Shown one piece after another: positions 18,259 to 27,883 of a DNA stretch of 64,000 nt. The translations under genes were made by a program, and so were the position numbers. Where the stretch lies: assembly GCF_024206495.1 (NCBI RefSeq), contig NZ_JAMBPQ010000002.1, positions 186,001 to 250,000 of the forward strand, read 5' to 3'. The DNA is from Paraburkholderia sp. CNPSo 3272 (lineage in GTDB: Bacteria > Pseudomonadota > Gammaproteobacteria > Burkholderiales > Burkholderiaceae). The notes beneath the pieces are model-generated. The model did not search any database, was not told the origin of the DNA, and saw nothing but the letters and a program-made list of their open reading frames with translations. Each line of letters begins with the position of its first letter. Within the stretch, counting starts at the first letter, position 1.

Positions 18259-19074
18259 TCAACGATACGCGTTGATCCGGTCGCGTGTTTCTCTAGCGGC
18301 CGTTGCAGCCGCCTGCGCGTAGTCCTCGCCCTTGCTCGCGTAGATGATCGCGCGCGACGAGTTGATGAGCATGCCCGTGCCGTTCGCCGTGCGGCCGGCC
18401 TTGACGGTTGCCTCGACGTCTCCGCCCTGCGCGCCGATGCCGGGAATCAGCAGCGGCATGTCGCCCACGATGCTGCGCACGGTTTCGATTTCCTTCGGAA
18501 ACGTCGCGCCCACCACGAGGCCGAGTTCGCCGCTCGCGTTCCATTTGTTTGCGGCAAGGTCCGCCACCACCTGATACAGCGGCTTGCCGCCGGTTTCGAG
18601 GAACTGCAGGTCCGAGCCGCCGGGGTTCGACGTACGGCACAGCACGATCACGCCCTTGCCCTTATGCGCGAGCCACGGCTCGATCGAATCGAAGCCCATA
18701 TACGGGTTGACCGTGACCGCATCGGCCTTGAATCGCTCGAAGGCTTCGCGCGCGTACTGCTCGGCGGTGCTGCCGATATCGCCGCGCTTGGCGTCGAGGA
18801 TCACGGGCAGGCCAGGATGCTTCTCGTGCACGTGCGCGATCAGCGCTTCGAGCTGGTCTTCGGCGCGGTGCGCGGCGAAGTAGGCGATCTGCGGCTTGAA
18901 CGAGCATGCGTAAGCCGCGGTAGCGTCGACGATCTCGCGGCAAAATTCGAAGATCGCGTCGCTGCGGCCGGCCAGCGCGGCGGGAAATTTCGTGGGCTCA
19001 GGGTCGAGGCCCACGCACAACAGCGAGCCGGTGCGCTGCCAGGCGGCGCCGAGGGTCTGGATGAAGGAAGTCAT
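18259..19074 (-). CDS. pyrF: orotidine-5'-phosphate decarboxylase, type 2
   Basis: The 271-aa enzyme makes UMP from OMP in pyrimidine synthesis. [10 protein letters not shown], the catalytic [17 protein letters not shown] (Asp-Lys-Asp triad), [21 protein letters not shown] and the phosphate loop [16 protein letters not shown] are intact. The length and motifs match the longer PyrF subfamily found in beta-proteobacteria and mycobacteria rather than the 240-aa E. coli type. Confidence 0.96.
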   Translation of the reverse strand: MTSFIQTLGAAWQRTGSLLCVGLDPEPTKFPAALAGRSDAIFEFCREIVDATAAYACSFKPQIAYFAAHRAEDQLEALIAHVHEKHPGLPVILDAKRGDIGSTAEQYAREAFERFKADAVTVNPYMGFDSIEPWLAHKGKGVIVLCRTSNPGGSDLQFLETGGKPLYQVVADLAANKWNASGELGLVVGATFPKEIETVRSIVGDMPLLIPGIGAQGGDVEATVKAGRTANGTGMLINSSRAIIYASKGEDYAQAAATAARETRDRINAYR

Positions 19075-19248
19075 GGTGGTTGCTCGCGGCGAGCCAATAA
19101 GGGAAAACGGCGCGTATTTTACCCGCCCCGAAAGACGAGGCCGCGCCGCGGCCCCGAATCGGCCTGCGCCCGGCGCTCCCGCAAGACGAATCGCCGGAAG
19201 AACTGGGCGCGCGTGATCGACGCGCGCTACGCCCAGCTCGCCACCGCC

Positions 19249-20451
19249 TTACGTCCGTGCGCGCGCGCCCTTGCCGCCTCTCGCGCCCGTGCGGCCGCGC
19301 GCGCCGGCGCGGTGCGGGCTCGCTGACGCGCGCATGTCCATGCGCTCCACGGTGAAGGAAAAGCGCCGCAGGAGCCGCTCGCCATGCGCGAGCACGGTCA
19401 TGCCGTGCGCATCGCCGCCGCCGCGCAGGTTCATCGCGTTGATCGGATGATCGACGGGTTCGAAGCAGAAGAAGTCTGCGCCGGGAGGCGTGTAGAGCAC
19501 GTAGTAGTCGGTGTTCGCGCAAATCGAGAGCGAGAGCCTGCGACGCTCCCACACCACTGCGGCGCGCCCGCTCCAGCCGCTGAACGCGTGATTGACGAGT
19601 TGCTCAGGCAGCGGATAGGCCACGCCGAACTGCCAGGCGGGCGGCGCGGGCACGTGGCGCACCGGCAGCCAGTCCTGGCCCGAAAGCCACAGGCCGCTCG
19701 CGGGCGCCGAAAGCTCGGTGCTCGCGTCGCGCGCAAGAAACGGATGCACGCCAAGGCCGAACGGCAGCGCCTCGCGGCCCGTATTCTCCACTTCCAGCGT
19801 CATCGCGAGCGTCGCGCCGTCGAGCGCATAGGTGAGCGCCGCGCGGTACGAATACGGTTCGCCGTCGCTGCGGTCGAGCACGAGGCGCACGTTCTCGCGA
19901 TCGGCGCTTTCGATGCTCCACGGCGCGAGCCAGCCGTCGCCGTGAATCGGCAGCGGTTCGCTTGCGCGATTGCGCGGCACTTCGATATCACGGCCGCCGA
20001 AGTGAAAACGCCCTGCGCCGATGCGGTTCGAGTACGGCAGCAGCGGGTAGCACGCGAGTTCGTTCGGATCCATGCGCGCGCTCACGCGCTCGCAACGGCG
20101 AAACACGGGCTCGAACGCGCCTTCGCTGCGCCAGTCGAAACGGGTGATTCCGCCGCCCAGCTGGGGCGCGACGTCGAGCCTCAGATACGCGTTCGCGAGC
20201 GTCACGCACGCCACGTCGCTCGAACCCGCCGCGCCGATCGCGACCGCCGATGTGCTCGGCCCTGGCATAACCGGATGCGTGGCGGCTTCGAGCCGCGCGC
20301 GGCGCGCGGCGGCCGCTGGTGACACGACCGGTGACACAACCGGTGAGACAGACGGAGCGGATGTAACGGAAGGCGGCACGCTCGCAGCAGCGGCGCCTGC
20401 GGAAACGGTGGAACGGGTAGGTCGACGCACAGCGGAATTCGCGACGCTCAT
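19249..20451 (-). CDS. aldose 1-epimerase family protein
   Basis: The 400-aa protein carries the galactose-mutarotase fold from about residue 80: GGGITRFDWRSEG, CYPLLPYSNRIGAGRFHFGG, PIHGDGWLAPW with the catalytic His, PFGLGVHPFLAR and YTPPGADFFCFEPVDHPINAMN with the general-base Glu. GAGGAG lies seven bases before the ATG at 20451, so an in-frame ATG seven codons upstream is less likely. The first 70 residues are low-complexity and partly encoded by a 12-base tandem repeat; the last 20 are Arg/Gly-rich. It ends the leftward sugar-oxidation locus and would supply the anomer used by the dehydrogenase. It is separated from the lactonase gene by 290 bases. Confidence 0.88.
   Translation of the reverse strand: MSVANSAVRRPTRSTVSAGAAAASVPPSVTSAPSVSPVVSPVVSPAAAARRARLEAATHPVMPGPSTSAVAIGAAGSSDVACVTLANAYLRLDVAPQLGGGITRFDWRSEGAFEPVFRRCERVSARMDPNELACYPLLPYSNRIGAGRFHFGGRDIEVPRNRASEPLPIHGDGWLAPWSIESADRENVRLVLDRSDGEPYSYRAALTYALDGATLAMTLEVENTGREALPFGLGVHPFLARDASTELSAPASGLWLSGQDWLPVRHVPAPPAWQFGVAYPLPEQLVNHAFSGWSGRAAVVWERRRLSLSICANTDYYVLYTPPGADFFCFEPVDHPINAMNLRGGGDAHGMTVLAHGERLLRRFSFTVERMDMRASASPHRAGARGRTGARGGKGARART
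20318..20353. repeat. three imperfect 12-base tandem units inside the epimerase gene
   Basis: GGTGACACGACC, GGTGACACAACC and GGTGAGACAGAC follow one another. On the coding strand they specify the Pro/Val/Ser repeats of the low-complexity N-terminus. Unit length is a multiple of three, so copy-number change would keep the frame. Confidence 0.75.
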
Positions 20452-20741
20452 AAGATGCTCCTCGAGAGGCATGTTTGATTGCCGCCGCAAAAGGCGGCTC
20501 ACCGGTGGCCTGTCGACACCGCGCTTGCGCACGGGCCTGTGGCCGCTTCTTGTGTTCGCCCTTCTAGTGGTACTGGCAAAGCCAACTGCACACTATCGAT
20601 CGACTGCATCTGTTGCCGAACTGCAACGACTGTCCGTCTCTTCATGCCGCCTGCCGCCAGCGGCGCCTTGCACGTTCGCGCGCGTGTATCGTCAGATGAA
20701 AATCCACGCGCGCCTCTGTTTAAGCGCCTGATACACCGGAC

Positions 20742-21662
20742 TCAAGCGCGCCAGCGCCCCTGAAACCGCGGTTCTTCAAGGCCCCGGCGGCCAATTCGAA
20801 CCGAAAACACGCCGCCCGCATGCGGCTCGCGCGCGAGGGCCTCCTCCTCCATTTCCTCGCGCGCGCTCGTGACATAAAGCGTGTCCAGAAGCGCACCGCC
20901 GAGCGTAACGCAGCTTGGCTGCGCTGTGGGAATCTTTACGCGCTCGGTTTCCACGCCGTCGGCGCCATAACGCACCACACGCTCGCCGCCCCACTGCGCG
21001 TTCCAGAGGCCGCCTTCCGCGTCGACGGTCGAGCCGTCCGGCACGCCGGTGTCGTCGGTGAGCGTGACGAAAGTGCGTTCGTTTGCAATCGTTCCGTCTG
21101 CGCCGTAGTCGCACGCGCGAATCTCGCGCGTGAGCGTGTCGGTGTAATACATGGTCGATCCGTCCGGGCTGAACGCGATGCTGTTCGAGATCGCGGGTGC
21201 GGGCAGCGGCAGACGCTCGAGCGTGAGATCGTGGTTCAGGCGATAGAAACCGCCGATGGCCTGCCTCGGCGTTCCCTCATACTTCGTGCCGAACACGAAG
21301 CGGCCTTGGCGGTCGCAGCGTCCGTCGTTCAGGCGCGTCGGCACGCCGGGTTCGACCTCGACGATGGTTTGGATCGCGCCCGTCTCCAGGTCGAAGAACG
21401 CCAGCTGCGAAGCGAGGCCAAGGAGCAGCGTGCGCTCGTCTTCGCACAGCGCGAAGCACGCGAGGCGCTCGGGCATCTCCCACGTGACGTGTTTTGCGCC
21501 GGACGCATCGGCGTCGTAGCGTTGCAGGCGTTTGCCCGAAATATCGACCCAGTAGAGCCGGCCGCTGCGCGCACACCACGTCGCGCCTTCGCCCAGCTCG
21601 CATTTCGAGTGGACGAGCAGCTCGGCCACCGCTTCGTTCGAAGCGCTTTCATTTGCGCTCAT
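20742..21662 (-). CDS. SMP-30/gluconolactonase-type sugar lactonase
   Basis: This 306-aa six-bladed propeller opens sugar-1,4-lactones. Metal ligands are visible in ELGEGATW (Glu), IAFSPDGSTMYYTDT (Asn/Asp region) and GVPDGSTVDAEGGLWNAQWGG (catalytic Asp). Its ATG overlaps the stop of the upstream dehydrogenase in an ATGA, so translation is coupled. In the inferred pathway it hydrolyses the galactono- or arabinonolactone made by that dehydrogenase. The exact sugar is not determined by sequence. Confidence 0.9.
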   Translation of the reverse strand: MSANESASNEAVAELLVHSKCELGEGATWCARSGRLYWVDISGKRLQRYDADASGAKHVTWEMPERLACFALCEDERTLLLGLASQLAFFDLETGAIQTIVEVEPGVPTRLNDGRCDRQGRFVFGTKYEGTPRQAIGGFYRLNHDLTLERLPLPAPAISNSIAFSPDGSTMYYTDTLTREIRACDYGADGTIANERTFVTLTDDTGVPDGSTVDAEGGLWNAQWGGERVVRYGADGVETERVKIPTAQPSCVTLGGALLDTLYVTSAREEMEEEALAREPHAGGVFSVRIGRRGLEEPRFQGRWRA

Positions 21663-22471
21663 GCCCAGCCTCCGTCAACGACGATGTCCTGCGACGTGAT
21701 CATGCGGCTGTCGTCGGCGCCGAGAAAGAGCGCCATGCGCGCGAGGTCTGCGGGCAGCAGCTCCGCGTCGATGCACTGGCCGCGCTTGATGGACTCCCGG
21801 CCTTCGTCGGTGAGCCACAGGCGCCGCTGCTTCTCGGTCATCACCCAGCCCGGCACGAGCGAATTCACGCGGATGCCGTACGGGCCAAGGTCTCTCGCGA
21901 GACCGCGCGTGAGACCTTGCACCGCCGACTTGCTCATCGTATAGACCGGCATTTCCGACTGCTTGAGCATCCAGCTGATCGAGCCCAGATTGATGATCGA
22001 GCCCGCGCGTGCGGCCTTCATGTCCTCGGCCACCGCCTGCGCCGTGAACAGCTGATGCCGCAGATTCACGGCCACGCCCGCATCGAACGATTCGGGCGTG
22101 ACTTCGGCCAGCGTGTGGCGTTTGTCGTTGGCCGCGTTGTTCACGAGCACCTGGATCGACCCGAGCGCCGCCTTCACATCGGCAATCGCGGCGCGCAACG
22201 CAGAGATATCGGTGAGATCGACATTGGCGAAGAGCGGCTTGTGGCGCGAATCGCCGAGTTCGTCGGCAAGCGCCTGGCCTGCGCTCGCGTCGATGTCGAA
22301 GAACGCTACGCGCGCGCCCTGCGCGGCGAAGTGATCGACGAACGACGCGCCGATGCCGGTCGCGCCGCCCGTGATCAGCACCACGCGGTCGGTCAGACTC
22401 GGATAGCGCGCGTAGTTTTCGTGCGCGTGGCGCGTGAGCGCGTTAGCGGGCGAACTTGCGTTGGACGACAT
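21659..22471 (-). CDS. short-chain dehydrogenase, probable D-galactose/L-arabinose 1-dehydrogenase
   Basis: The 270-aa classical SDR has the cofactor motif TGGATGIGASFVDHF, an acidic residue after beta-2 (FDIDAS, suggesting NAD), NNAAND and the catalytic Ser-Tyr-Lys (GSISWM...YTMSKS). WVMTEKQ and VVDGGWA close the fold. Position between the araH-type permease and the lactonase, with an ATGA overlap to the lactonase, supports sugar 1-dehydrogenase activity as the first oxidation step. This is inference from context and could be tested on several sugars. Confidence 0.85.
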   Translation of the reverse strand: MSSNASSPANALTRHAHENYARYPSLTDRVVLITGGATGIGASFVDHFAAQGARVAFFDIDASAGQALADELGDSRHKPLFANVDLTDISALRAAIADVKAALGSIQVLVNNAANDKRHTLAEVTPESFDAGVAVNLRHQLFTAQAVAEDMKAARAGSIINLGSISWMLKQSEMPVYTMSKSAVQGLTRGLARDLGPYGIRVNSLVPGWVMTEKQRRLWLTDEGRESIKRGQCIDAELLPADLARMALFLGADDSRMITSQDIVVDGGWA

Positions 22472-22504
22472 CGTTTTGGCTTCCTTATGAAACTGTCAGC
22501 GCAC

Positions 22505-23560
22505 TCAATCGCGTGCGCCGCGGTTCTTGAGCTGGTCGAGCAGCACCGCCGCGAGCAGAATCGCGCCGCGCACGAGGTACTGGTAGAACGCGTCGATGTT
22601 GAGCAGGTTCATGACGTTCTCGACCGTGCCCATGATCAGCACGCCGATCACCACGCCAGAGATCGTCGCACGGCCGCCCAGCAGCGAGACGCCGCCCAGC
22701 ACGCACGCCGAAATCACGTTCAGCTCGAAGCCTTCGGCCGCATTCGGCTGGCCCGACGTGATACGCGAGGCGAGAATCACGCCCGCGAGCGCCGTGACCG
22801 CGCCTTGGACCAGGAAGATCCACACACGCGTGCGCTCGACCTTGATACCGGCGAGACGCGACGCTTCCGGATTGCCGCCGATGGCGAGCGTATTGCGTCC
22901 ATACACCGTCTGATTGAGCATCACGCCGAACACGATAAAGCAGACGAGCGTGACCCAGATCGGCAGTTGCACGCCGAAAAGCGCGGCCGTGCCCATGGCG
23001 ATGAACGTGTCCGACGACACGCCCACGGCCTGGCCGTGCGAGGCGATGAAGCCGAGGCCGCGCACGATTTCCATCGTGGCGAGCGTGGTGATCAGCGCGT
23101 TGATGCGCAGATATGCGATCACCGCGCCATTGACGAAGCCGATCGCGGCACCCGCCGCTACGGCCGCGACGATGGCGATGAACGTGTTGTTCGTCGCGTT
23201 GAGCACCATCGCACAGAGCACGCCCGCGAACGCGACGATCGAGCCCACGGAAAGGTCGAAGTCGCGCGAGGCGAGACAGAACATCATCGTGCAGGCCACC
23301 ATGCCGATCTGCGAGACCGACAGCGCGAGGCCGAGCATGTTTTCGATCGAGAAGAAGTGATCGACAGTCAGCGACATCACGATGAACATGACCGCGAAGA
23401 TCACGATCAGGCTGTACTCGGTGATCTGCTGCCACCACTTCTGCTTGTCGGTGGGACTCGGAATCAGCGCGTCGGCGACGCTCTTGGCGGCACTGTTGGC
23501 AGACTCCGCCGCCAGGTTTTCTCTTGCTTGCATTTCAGTCACTCCTCCCCGTCCACTCAT
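22505..23560 (-). CDS. araH: sugar ABC transporter permease, AraH-type
   Basis: This 351-aa inner-membrane permease of the BPD_transp_2 family has about nine hydrophobic helices. Family strings include [60 protein letters not shown] and [19 protein letters not shown]. The N-terminal 55 residues are cytoplasmic. Its start overlaps the araG stop by four bases. Together with AraF and AraG it forms a high-affinity pentose/hexose importer. Confidence 0.93.
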   Translation of the reverse strand: MSGRGGVTEMQARENLAAESANSAAKSVADALIPSPTDKQKWWQQITEYSLIVIFAVMFIVMSLTVDHFFSIENMLGLALSVSQIGMVACTMMFCLASRDFDLSVGSIVAFAGVLCAMVLNATNNTFIAIVAAVAAGAAIGFVNGAVIAYLRINALITTLATMEIVRGLGFIASHGQAVGVSSDTFIAMGTAALFGVQLPIWVTLVCFIVFGVMLNQTVYGRNTLAIGGNPEASRLAGIKVERTRVWIFLVQGAVTALAGVILASRITSGQPNAAEGFELNVISACVLGGVSLLGGRATISGVVIGVLIMGTVENVMNLLNIDAFYQYLVRGAILLAAVLLDQLKNRGARD

Positions 23561-25068
23561 GCAGCCTTGGCCTGCGTGCGCTTGGGTAGCGCGAGGTCAA
23601 GCACCGCGTGTTCGCTCGCCGCGCTACGCGGCAACTCGCCCGATATACGGCCCTCACGCATCACCACGATGCGATCCGACACGCCGAGCACTTCCGGCAA
23701 CTCCGACGACACCATCACGATCGCGCAGCCGCGCGCGGCTAGCTGGTAGATCACGTTGTAGATTTCATGCTTCGCACCGACGTCGATGCCGCGCGTCGGT
23801 TCGTCGAGTATCACGACCTTCAGGTCGGGCTCGGCGAGCCAGCGCGAAAGAATCGCTTTCTGCTGGTTGCCGCCCGAGAGAAAGCGGATTTTCTGGCGGC
23901 GGCTCGGCGTCTTGATCTTCAGCAGCTTGATGAAGCGGTCCGCCGTTTCCGCTTCTTTCTTGCGGTCGAGGAACATGCCCGCGCGCAGAAAGTGCCGACG
24001 GCAGCTGATGTTGATATTTTCCGAGACCGTCGCCATGGCAACGATGCCCTGCTCCTTGCGGTCTTCCGGGCACAGCACGATGCCGTGGCGAATCGCGTCG
24101 CTCGCGCTTTTTACGCGAATGGTCTTGCCGTCCAGCTCGATCTCGCCCGCGCGCCGCTTGTGCGTACCGTAGATGAGCTGCATCAGCTCGCTGCGCCCCG
24201 CGCCCACGAGCCCGAAAAAGCCGACGATCTCGCCCGACTTCACCTCGAAGCTCGCCGCTTCGTTGAGCGGATGCCCTTGCACGCCGCGCACGGCGAAGCG
24301 CACGTTGCCATGCTCGCGCGACGAATAGTTATAGATGTCGCTGATCTCGCGGCCCACCATTTCGGCCACGAGCGTTTCGCGCTTCACCTCTTCGAGCTTC
24401 TCGTGCGAGGCGACCTTGCGGCCGTCGCGGAAGATCGTGCAGCCATTGCACAGCTCGTAGATCTCGTCCATGCGGTGCGAGATGTAGATGAGCGCACGAT
24501 TGTCGGCGCGCAGCTCGCGCACGAGCTTGAACAGCACTTCGGTCTCGCGGTGCGAGAGCGAGCTGGTCGGCTCGTCGAGCGCGATCACGCGTGCGTTGCG
24601 CAGCAGCGCCTTGCAGATTTCCACCATCTGGCGCTGCGCAATGGAGAGCTTGCGCAGTTTCGCGGCGGGATCAAGATCCACGCCCATGGCGGCAAGACGC
24701 TCGCGCACGAACTTGCGCGCCTCGCCGCGCTTCACCCAGCCGAGCGCATTGGGCAACGCGCCGAGCAGCAGGTTTTCCGCGACGGTCAGGTCGGGCACGT
24801 ACTGCAATTCCTGGTGAATCACCGCGATGCCCGCGCCGATCGAGGCCGCCGCATCGGAGAAGTGCACCTCGTTGCCGTCCATCAGGATGCGGCCGGAATC
24901 GGGCTGATACTCGCCGCCGAGAATCTTGAGCAGCGTGGACTTGCCCGCGCCGTTCTCGCCCATGAGGCCATGCACTTCGCCTGCGTTCACTTCGAACGAC
25001 ACGCCGTCGAGCGCGCGCACGCCTGGGAACACCTTGCCGATATTGTCAAAACGCAGTGTCGCTGACAC
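23557..25068 (-). CDS. araG: sugar ABC transporter ATP-binding protein, AraG-type
   Basis: The 503-aa tandem ATPase energises sugar uptake. The first nucleotide-binding domain has [12 protein letters not shown], the signature [15 protein letters not shown] and ALDEPTSSL. The second has the degenerate [16 protein letters not shown] typical of sugar importers, [15 protein letters not shown] and [19 protein letters not shown]. Length matches AraG/MglA/RbsA. It lies between araF (114 bases upstream) and araH (overlapping). Confidence 0.94.
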   Translation of the reverse strand: MSATLRFDNIGKVFPGVRALDGVSFEVNAGEVHGLMGENGAGKSTLLKILGGEYQPDSGRILMDGNEVHFSDAAASIGAGIAVIHQELQYVPDLTVAENLLLGALPNALGWVKRGEARKFVRERLAAMGVDLDPAAKLRKLSIAQRQMVEICKALLRNARVIALDEPTSSLSHRETEVLFKLVRELRADNRALIYISHRMDEIYELCNGCTIFRDGRKVASHEKLEEVKRETLVAEMVGREISDIYNYSSREHGNVRFAVRGVQGHPLNEAASFEVKSGEIVGFFGLVGAGRSELMQLIYGTHKRRAGEIELDGKTIRVKSASDAIRHGIVLCPEDRKEQGIVAMATVSENINISCRRHFLRAGMFLDRKKEAETADRFIKLLKIKTPSRRQKIRFLSGGNQQKAILSRWLAEPDLKVVILDEPTRGIDVGAKHEIYNVIYQLAARGCAIVMVSSELPEVLGVSDRIVVMREGRISGELPRSAASEHAVLDLALPKRTQAKAA

Positions 25069-25182
25069 TTCGGTTTCCTCTCATTCGATACGCTGCGGGC
25101 GCGGCCTTCGCGCCCTTCACACGCGTTGGCCTCGCCGGCCGCCCCGCAGCGGGAAACACCCTAAACCACTTCTATCCAGCGC

Positions 25183-26184
25183 TTACTTCGAAGCGAGACC
25201 CATCTGCTGACGCACGTTCTCCACGTTGTCGCGCGTGGCCAGCATGCCGGTCGTCAGCGTGAGCAGCGGCGGCTCCTTGCCTTGCGTGATCCACGAGTAC
25301 ATCAGGTCCGAGGTTTCCTCGCCGTGGCGCTTCGGGCTGATGATGACGGTGCCGTAGAAGCCCGTCGGCTGCGGCTTCTTGAACTCGTTGAGCGCCGAGT
25401 CCGAACCGCCGATGCCGATGCCGATCATGTTGTCGGCCTTGAAGCCGCGGCCTTCCGCAGCGCGCACGGCGCCGAGCACGGCTTCGTCGTTCAGGCCGTA
25501 GGCCACCCAGTGCTTGTACTGCGGGTTCTTCGTGAGCGCGATGTTGGCGGCGTTGAACGCGTTTTCCGTGTCGGTCTTGGCCTGCGGGGCGGCGACGATG
25601 TTCGCCTTCGGGAAGCCTGCGGCCACGAGTGCGTCGGTCGCGCCCGTCGTGCGGTCATGCGCCGTCGGCAGCTGCTCGTAGGTCACGTCGATCGCGCCGA
25701 CGTCCTTCATGTCCCAGCCGCGCTTCTTGATTTCGGCGGCGATGCCGTCACCGACCTGCTTGCCGATGTTGTACGCCGAGATGCCCATATGCGGCACCGA
25801 CTCGATCGGCTTGCCCGCACCGTCGACGAGGCGGTCGTCCACCGTCATCATCTTGAGGTTGTCGGCCTTGGCCTTGGCGACGATGCCCGGTCCGAGCTTC
25901 ACGTCAGGCGTGCAGATGATGAAGCCCTGGGCCTTTTGCGCGGCCAGATTGTCGATCGCGCTCATCACCTTTTCACCCGAGGGCGCGCCGATCTTCACCA
26001 GCGTAAAGCCCTTTTCCTTCGCGGCCGCTTCCGCGAACTTCCATTCGTCCTGGAACCACGGCTCTTCGGGCTGTTTCACGAGGAAGCCGATCTTCACCTG
26101 GTCGGCGGCCTGCGCGACGGGCGCTTGCGCGAACATGGCAGTGGCGGCTGCAGCCACCAGCGTCAGAAAGATGCGTCGTTGCAT
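25183..26184 (-). CDS. araF: periplasmic sugar-binding protein, AraF-type
   Basis: This 333-aa protein has a Sec signal peptide (RIFLTLVAAAATAMFAQAPVA, cleavage near residue 26) and a peripla_BP_4 fold: KIGFLVKQPEEPWFQDEWKF, NLAAQKAQGFIICTPD, VDDRLV and IGIGIGGSDSALNEFKKPQ. It resembles AraF, which in E. coli binds L-arabinose and also D-galactose and D-fucose. ACAGGAGA precedes the ATG. The presence of dgo genes makes galactose a likely ligand here. Confidence 0.92.
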   Translation of the reverse strand: MQRRIFLTLVAAAATAMFAQAPVAQAADQVKIGFLVKQPEEPWFQDEWKFAEAAAKEKGFTLVKIGAPSGEKVMSAIDNLAAQKAQGFIICTPDVKLGPGIVAKAKADNLKMMTVDDRLVDGAGKPIESVPHMGISAYNIGKQVGDGIAAEIKKRGWDMKDVGAIDVTYEQLPTAHDRTTGATDALVAAGFPKANIVAAPQAKTDTENAFNAANIALTKNPQYKHWVAYGLNDEAVLGAVRAAEGRGFKADNMIGIGIGGSDSALNEFKKPQPTGFYGTVIISPKRHGEETSDLMYSWITQGKEPPLLTLTTGMLATRDNVENVRQQMGLASK

Positions 26185-26333
26185 GTTGCTAGTCTCCTGT
26201 CTTCTTCAGTCACGGGAAGGGTATCGGCCGCCTCTTCTTTTACCCGCCGATGCGCGCGGCCAGCGCTCCGGCGGATTCCTGCGTATTCGTTCCAACCTCG
26301 CGTTCCTTAGTGCTGCGAATTACTTCTTAACGC

Positions 26334-27113
26334 TCATTCATGATGGAGCGCAGTGCGGCCGCCGTCTATCGTGATACAGCTCGCGTTGATGAACGGCGCT
26401 TCGTCCGAGGCGAGGAACACCGCCGTCATCGCGACTTCCTCCGGGCGGCCAATGCGTTTCATCGGCGGCAATTCGAGCGTGGCCTTGCGCGCCGCTTCCG
26501 GGTCGGGCTGCGCATTCCACCAGTCGTGCGTGAGCTGCGTTTCGATGTAGCCCGGCGCGATGGCGTTCACGCGCACGTTCTTCGGCGCGTACTCGATGCC
26601 GAGCGCACGCGTGAGCCCGATCACGCCGTGCTTCGCCACCGGGTACGGGAAGCAGCCCGGAATGATCTGGAACGCGTGCGTCGAGGCGATGTTGATGATG
26701 CTGCCCGCGCACCGTTCGACCATGCCCGGCAGCACCGCGCGGCAGCCGTTCCACACGCCGTCGAGATCCACGGCGAAGCAGCGGCGCCAGTCGTCGTCGG
26801 TCATCGTGAGCGGGTCGGCGAACACGTTGATGCCGGCGTTGTTCACGAGCACATCGACCGGGCCGAACGCGCGCTGCGCTTCTTGCACGGCGGCGCGCAG
26901 CGAGGCGGGCTGCGTCACGTCGGTTTGCACGGCGAGCGTTCGCGCGCCTTCACATGCGTTCGCAATCTCGCGCGCCGTCGCAGCGGCCGTCGCGCCATCC
27001 AGCTCCGCGAGCACGACGGCGGCGCCCTCGGCCGCGAACGCGCGCGCGATCGCCGCGCCGATGCCGCGTCCGGCGCCGGTGACGAGCGCGACCTTGCCCG
27101 CGAGGCGATTCAC
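26334..27113 (-). CDS. short-chain dehydrogenase of the sugar locus
   Basis: This 259-aa classical SDR starts at a GTG that overlaps the dgoA stop (GTGA). VTGAGRGIGAAIARAFA, NNAGINVFADPL, the catalytic NIASTHAF...YPVAKHGVIG and VNAIAPGYIETQL are all present. The frame stays open 68 codons upstream, but that part is a shadow of dgoA. It is the second SDR of the locus; the ~30% overlap in motifs with the first does not settle which acts on the sugar. It could be a dehydrogenase for another aldose or a sugar acid. Confidence 0.85.
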   Translation of the reverse strand: MNRLAGKVALVTGAGRGIGAAIARAFAAEGAAVVLAELDGATAAATAREIANACEGARTLAVQTDVTQPASLRAAVQEAQRAFGPVDVLVNNAGINVFADPLTMTDDDWRRCFAVDLDGVWNGCRAVLPGMVERCAGSIINIASTHAFQIIPGCFPYPVAKHGVIGLTRALGIEYAPKNVRVNAIAPGYIETQLTHDWWNAQPDPEAARKATLELPPMKRIGRPEEVAMTAVFLASDEAPFINASCITIDGGRTALHHE

Positions 27114-27787
27114 TTTTGCGCTCCTCGCACAGCTTTCCAGCCTTCGATGAAGGCCAGCGCGTTCGCGCGCGTGGCCGCCGCGTCCTGGCCAGGCTTGTAG
27201 AGCGCGGAGCCGAGGCCGAAGCCGCTCGCGCCCGCGGCCAGCTGCGGGCCCATGTTGTCCGGCTTCACGCCGCCCACGGGCAGCAGCGGCACGATCGGCG
27301 GAATCACGGCGCGCCATGCCTTCGTCACGGCCGGGCCGAGCTGCTCGGCGGGGAACATCTTGAGCGCGTCGGCGCCGTGCTTGAGCGCCGCGAACGCTTC
27401 GGTCGGCGTGGCGACGCCGGGCACGCAGGCGAGGCCCTGGAGCTTGGCGGCGAGAATCACGTCGGTGTCGGCGTGCGGCATCACGATCAGTTCGCCGCCC
27501 GCTTCCCGCACGTCGCGCACGCGCTCAGTGGTGAGTACGGTGCCCGCGCCGATCAGCGCGTCGTCGGGCAGCGCCTCGCGCAATGCCGCGATGCTGTCGA
27601 GCGGCTGCGGCGAATTGAGCGGCACCTCGATCATCCGGAAGCCCGCATCGTAGAGCGCGCGGCCATGCTCGGCGGCCTCGGCGGGCTTGATGCCGCGCAC
27701 GATCGCGACCATGCCGCACGCGCCGAACGCGGCGACGAAGCCGGCGTGCGGCGTGTACGGGGCGGGCAGGTTCAGTTCGGGTTCCAT
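27110..27787 (-). CDS. dgoA: 2-dehydro-3-deoxy-6-phosphogalactonate aldolase
   Basis: The 225-aa class I aldolase splits KDPGal to pyruvate and glyceraldehyde 3-phosphate. GMVAIVRGIKPAEAAE, the conserved Glu in FRMIEVPLNSPQPLDS, IGAGTVLT, GVATPTEAFAALKHGADALKMFPAEQLGP (with the Schiff-base Lys) and PVGGVKPDN place it in the KDPG/KDPGal family, nearest DgoA. CAGGAAG precedes the ATG. The upstream dgoK ends 96 bases earlier. Confidence 0.93.
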   Translation of the reverse strand: MEPELNLPAPYTPHAGFVAAFGACGMVAIVRGIKPAEAAEHGRALYDAGFRMIEVPLNSPQPLDSIAALREALPDDALIGAGTVLTTERVRDVREAGGELIVMPHADTDVILAAKLQGLACVPGVATPTEAFAALKHGADALKMFPAEQLGPAVTKAWRAVIPPIVPLLPVGGVKPDNMGPQLAAGASGFGLGSALYKPGQDAAATRANALAFIEGWKAVRGAQK

Positions 27788-27883
27788 GTCGGCTTCCTGT
27801 TGCTTGGCTTCGTGTCCGGTTCGGTTCAGCGCATTTGCAGCGGGTTCGCAGCGGGTTCAATTCATCGGCCCATCGGCACGCGT

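Noticed and set aside
27840..27862. GCAGCGGGTTC repeated twice in the dgoK-dgoA gap
   Set aside because: A short direct repeat without symmetry or promoter context. No function can be argued.
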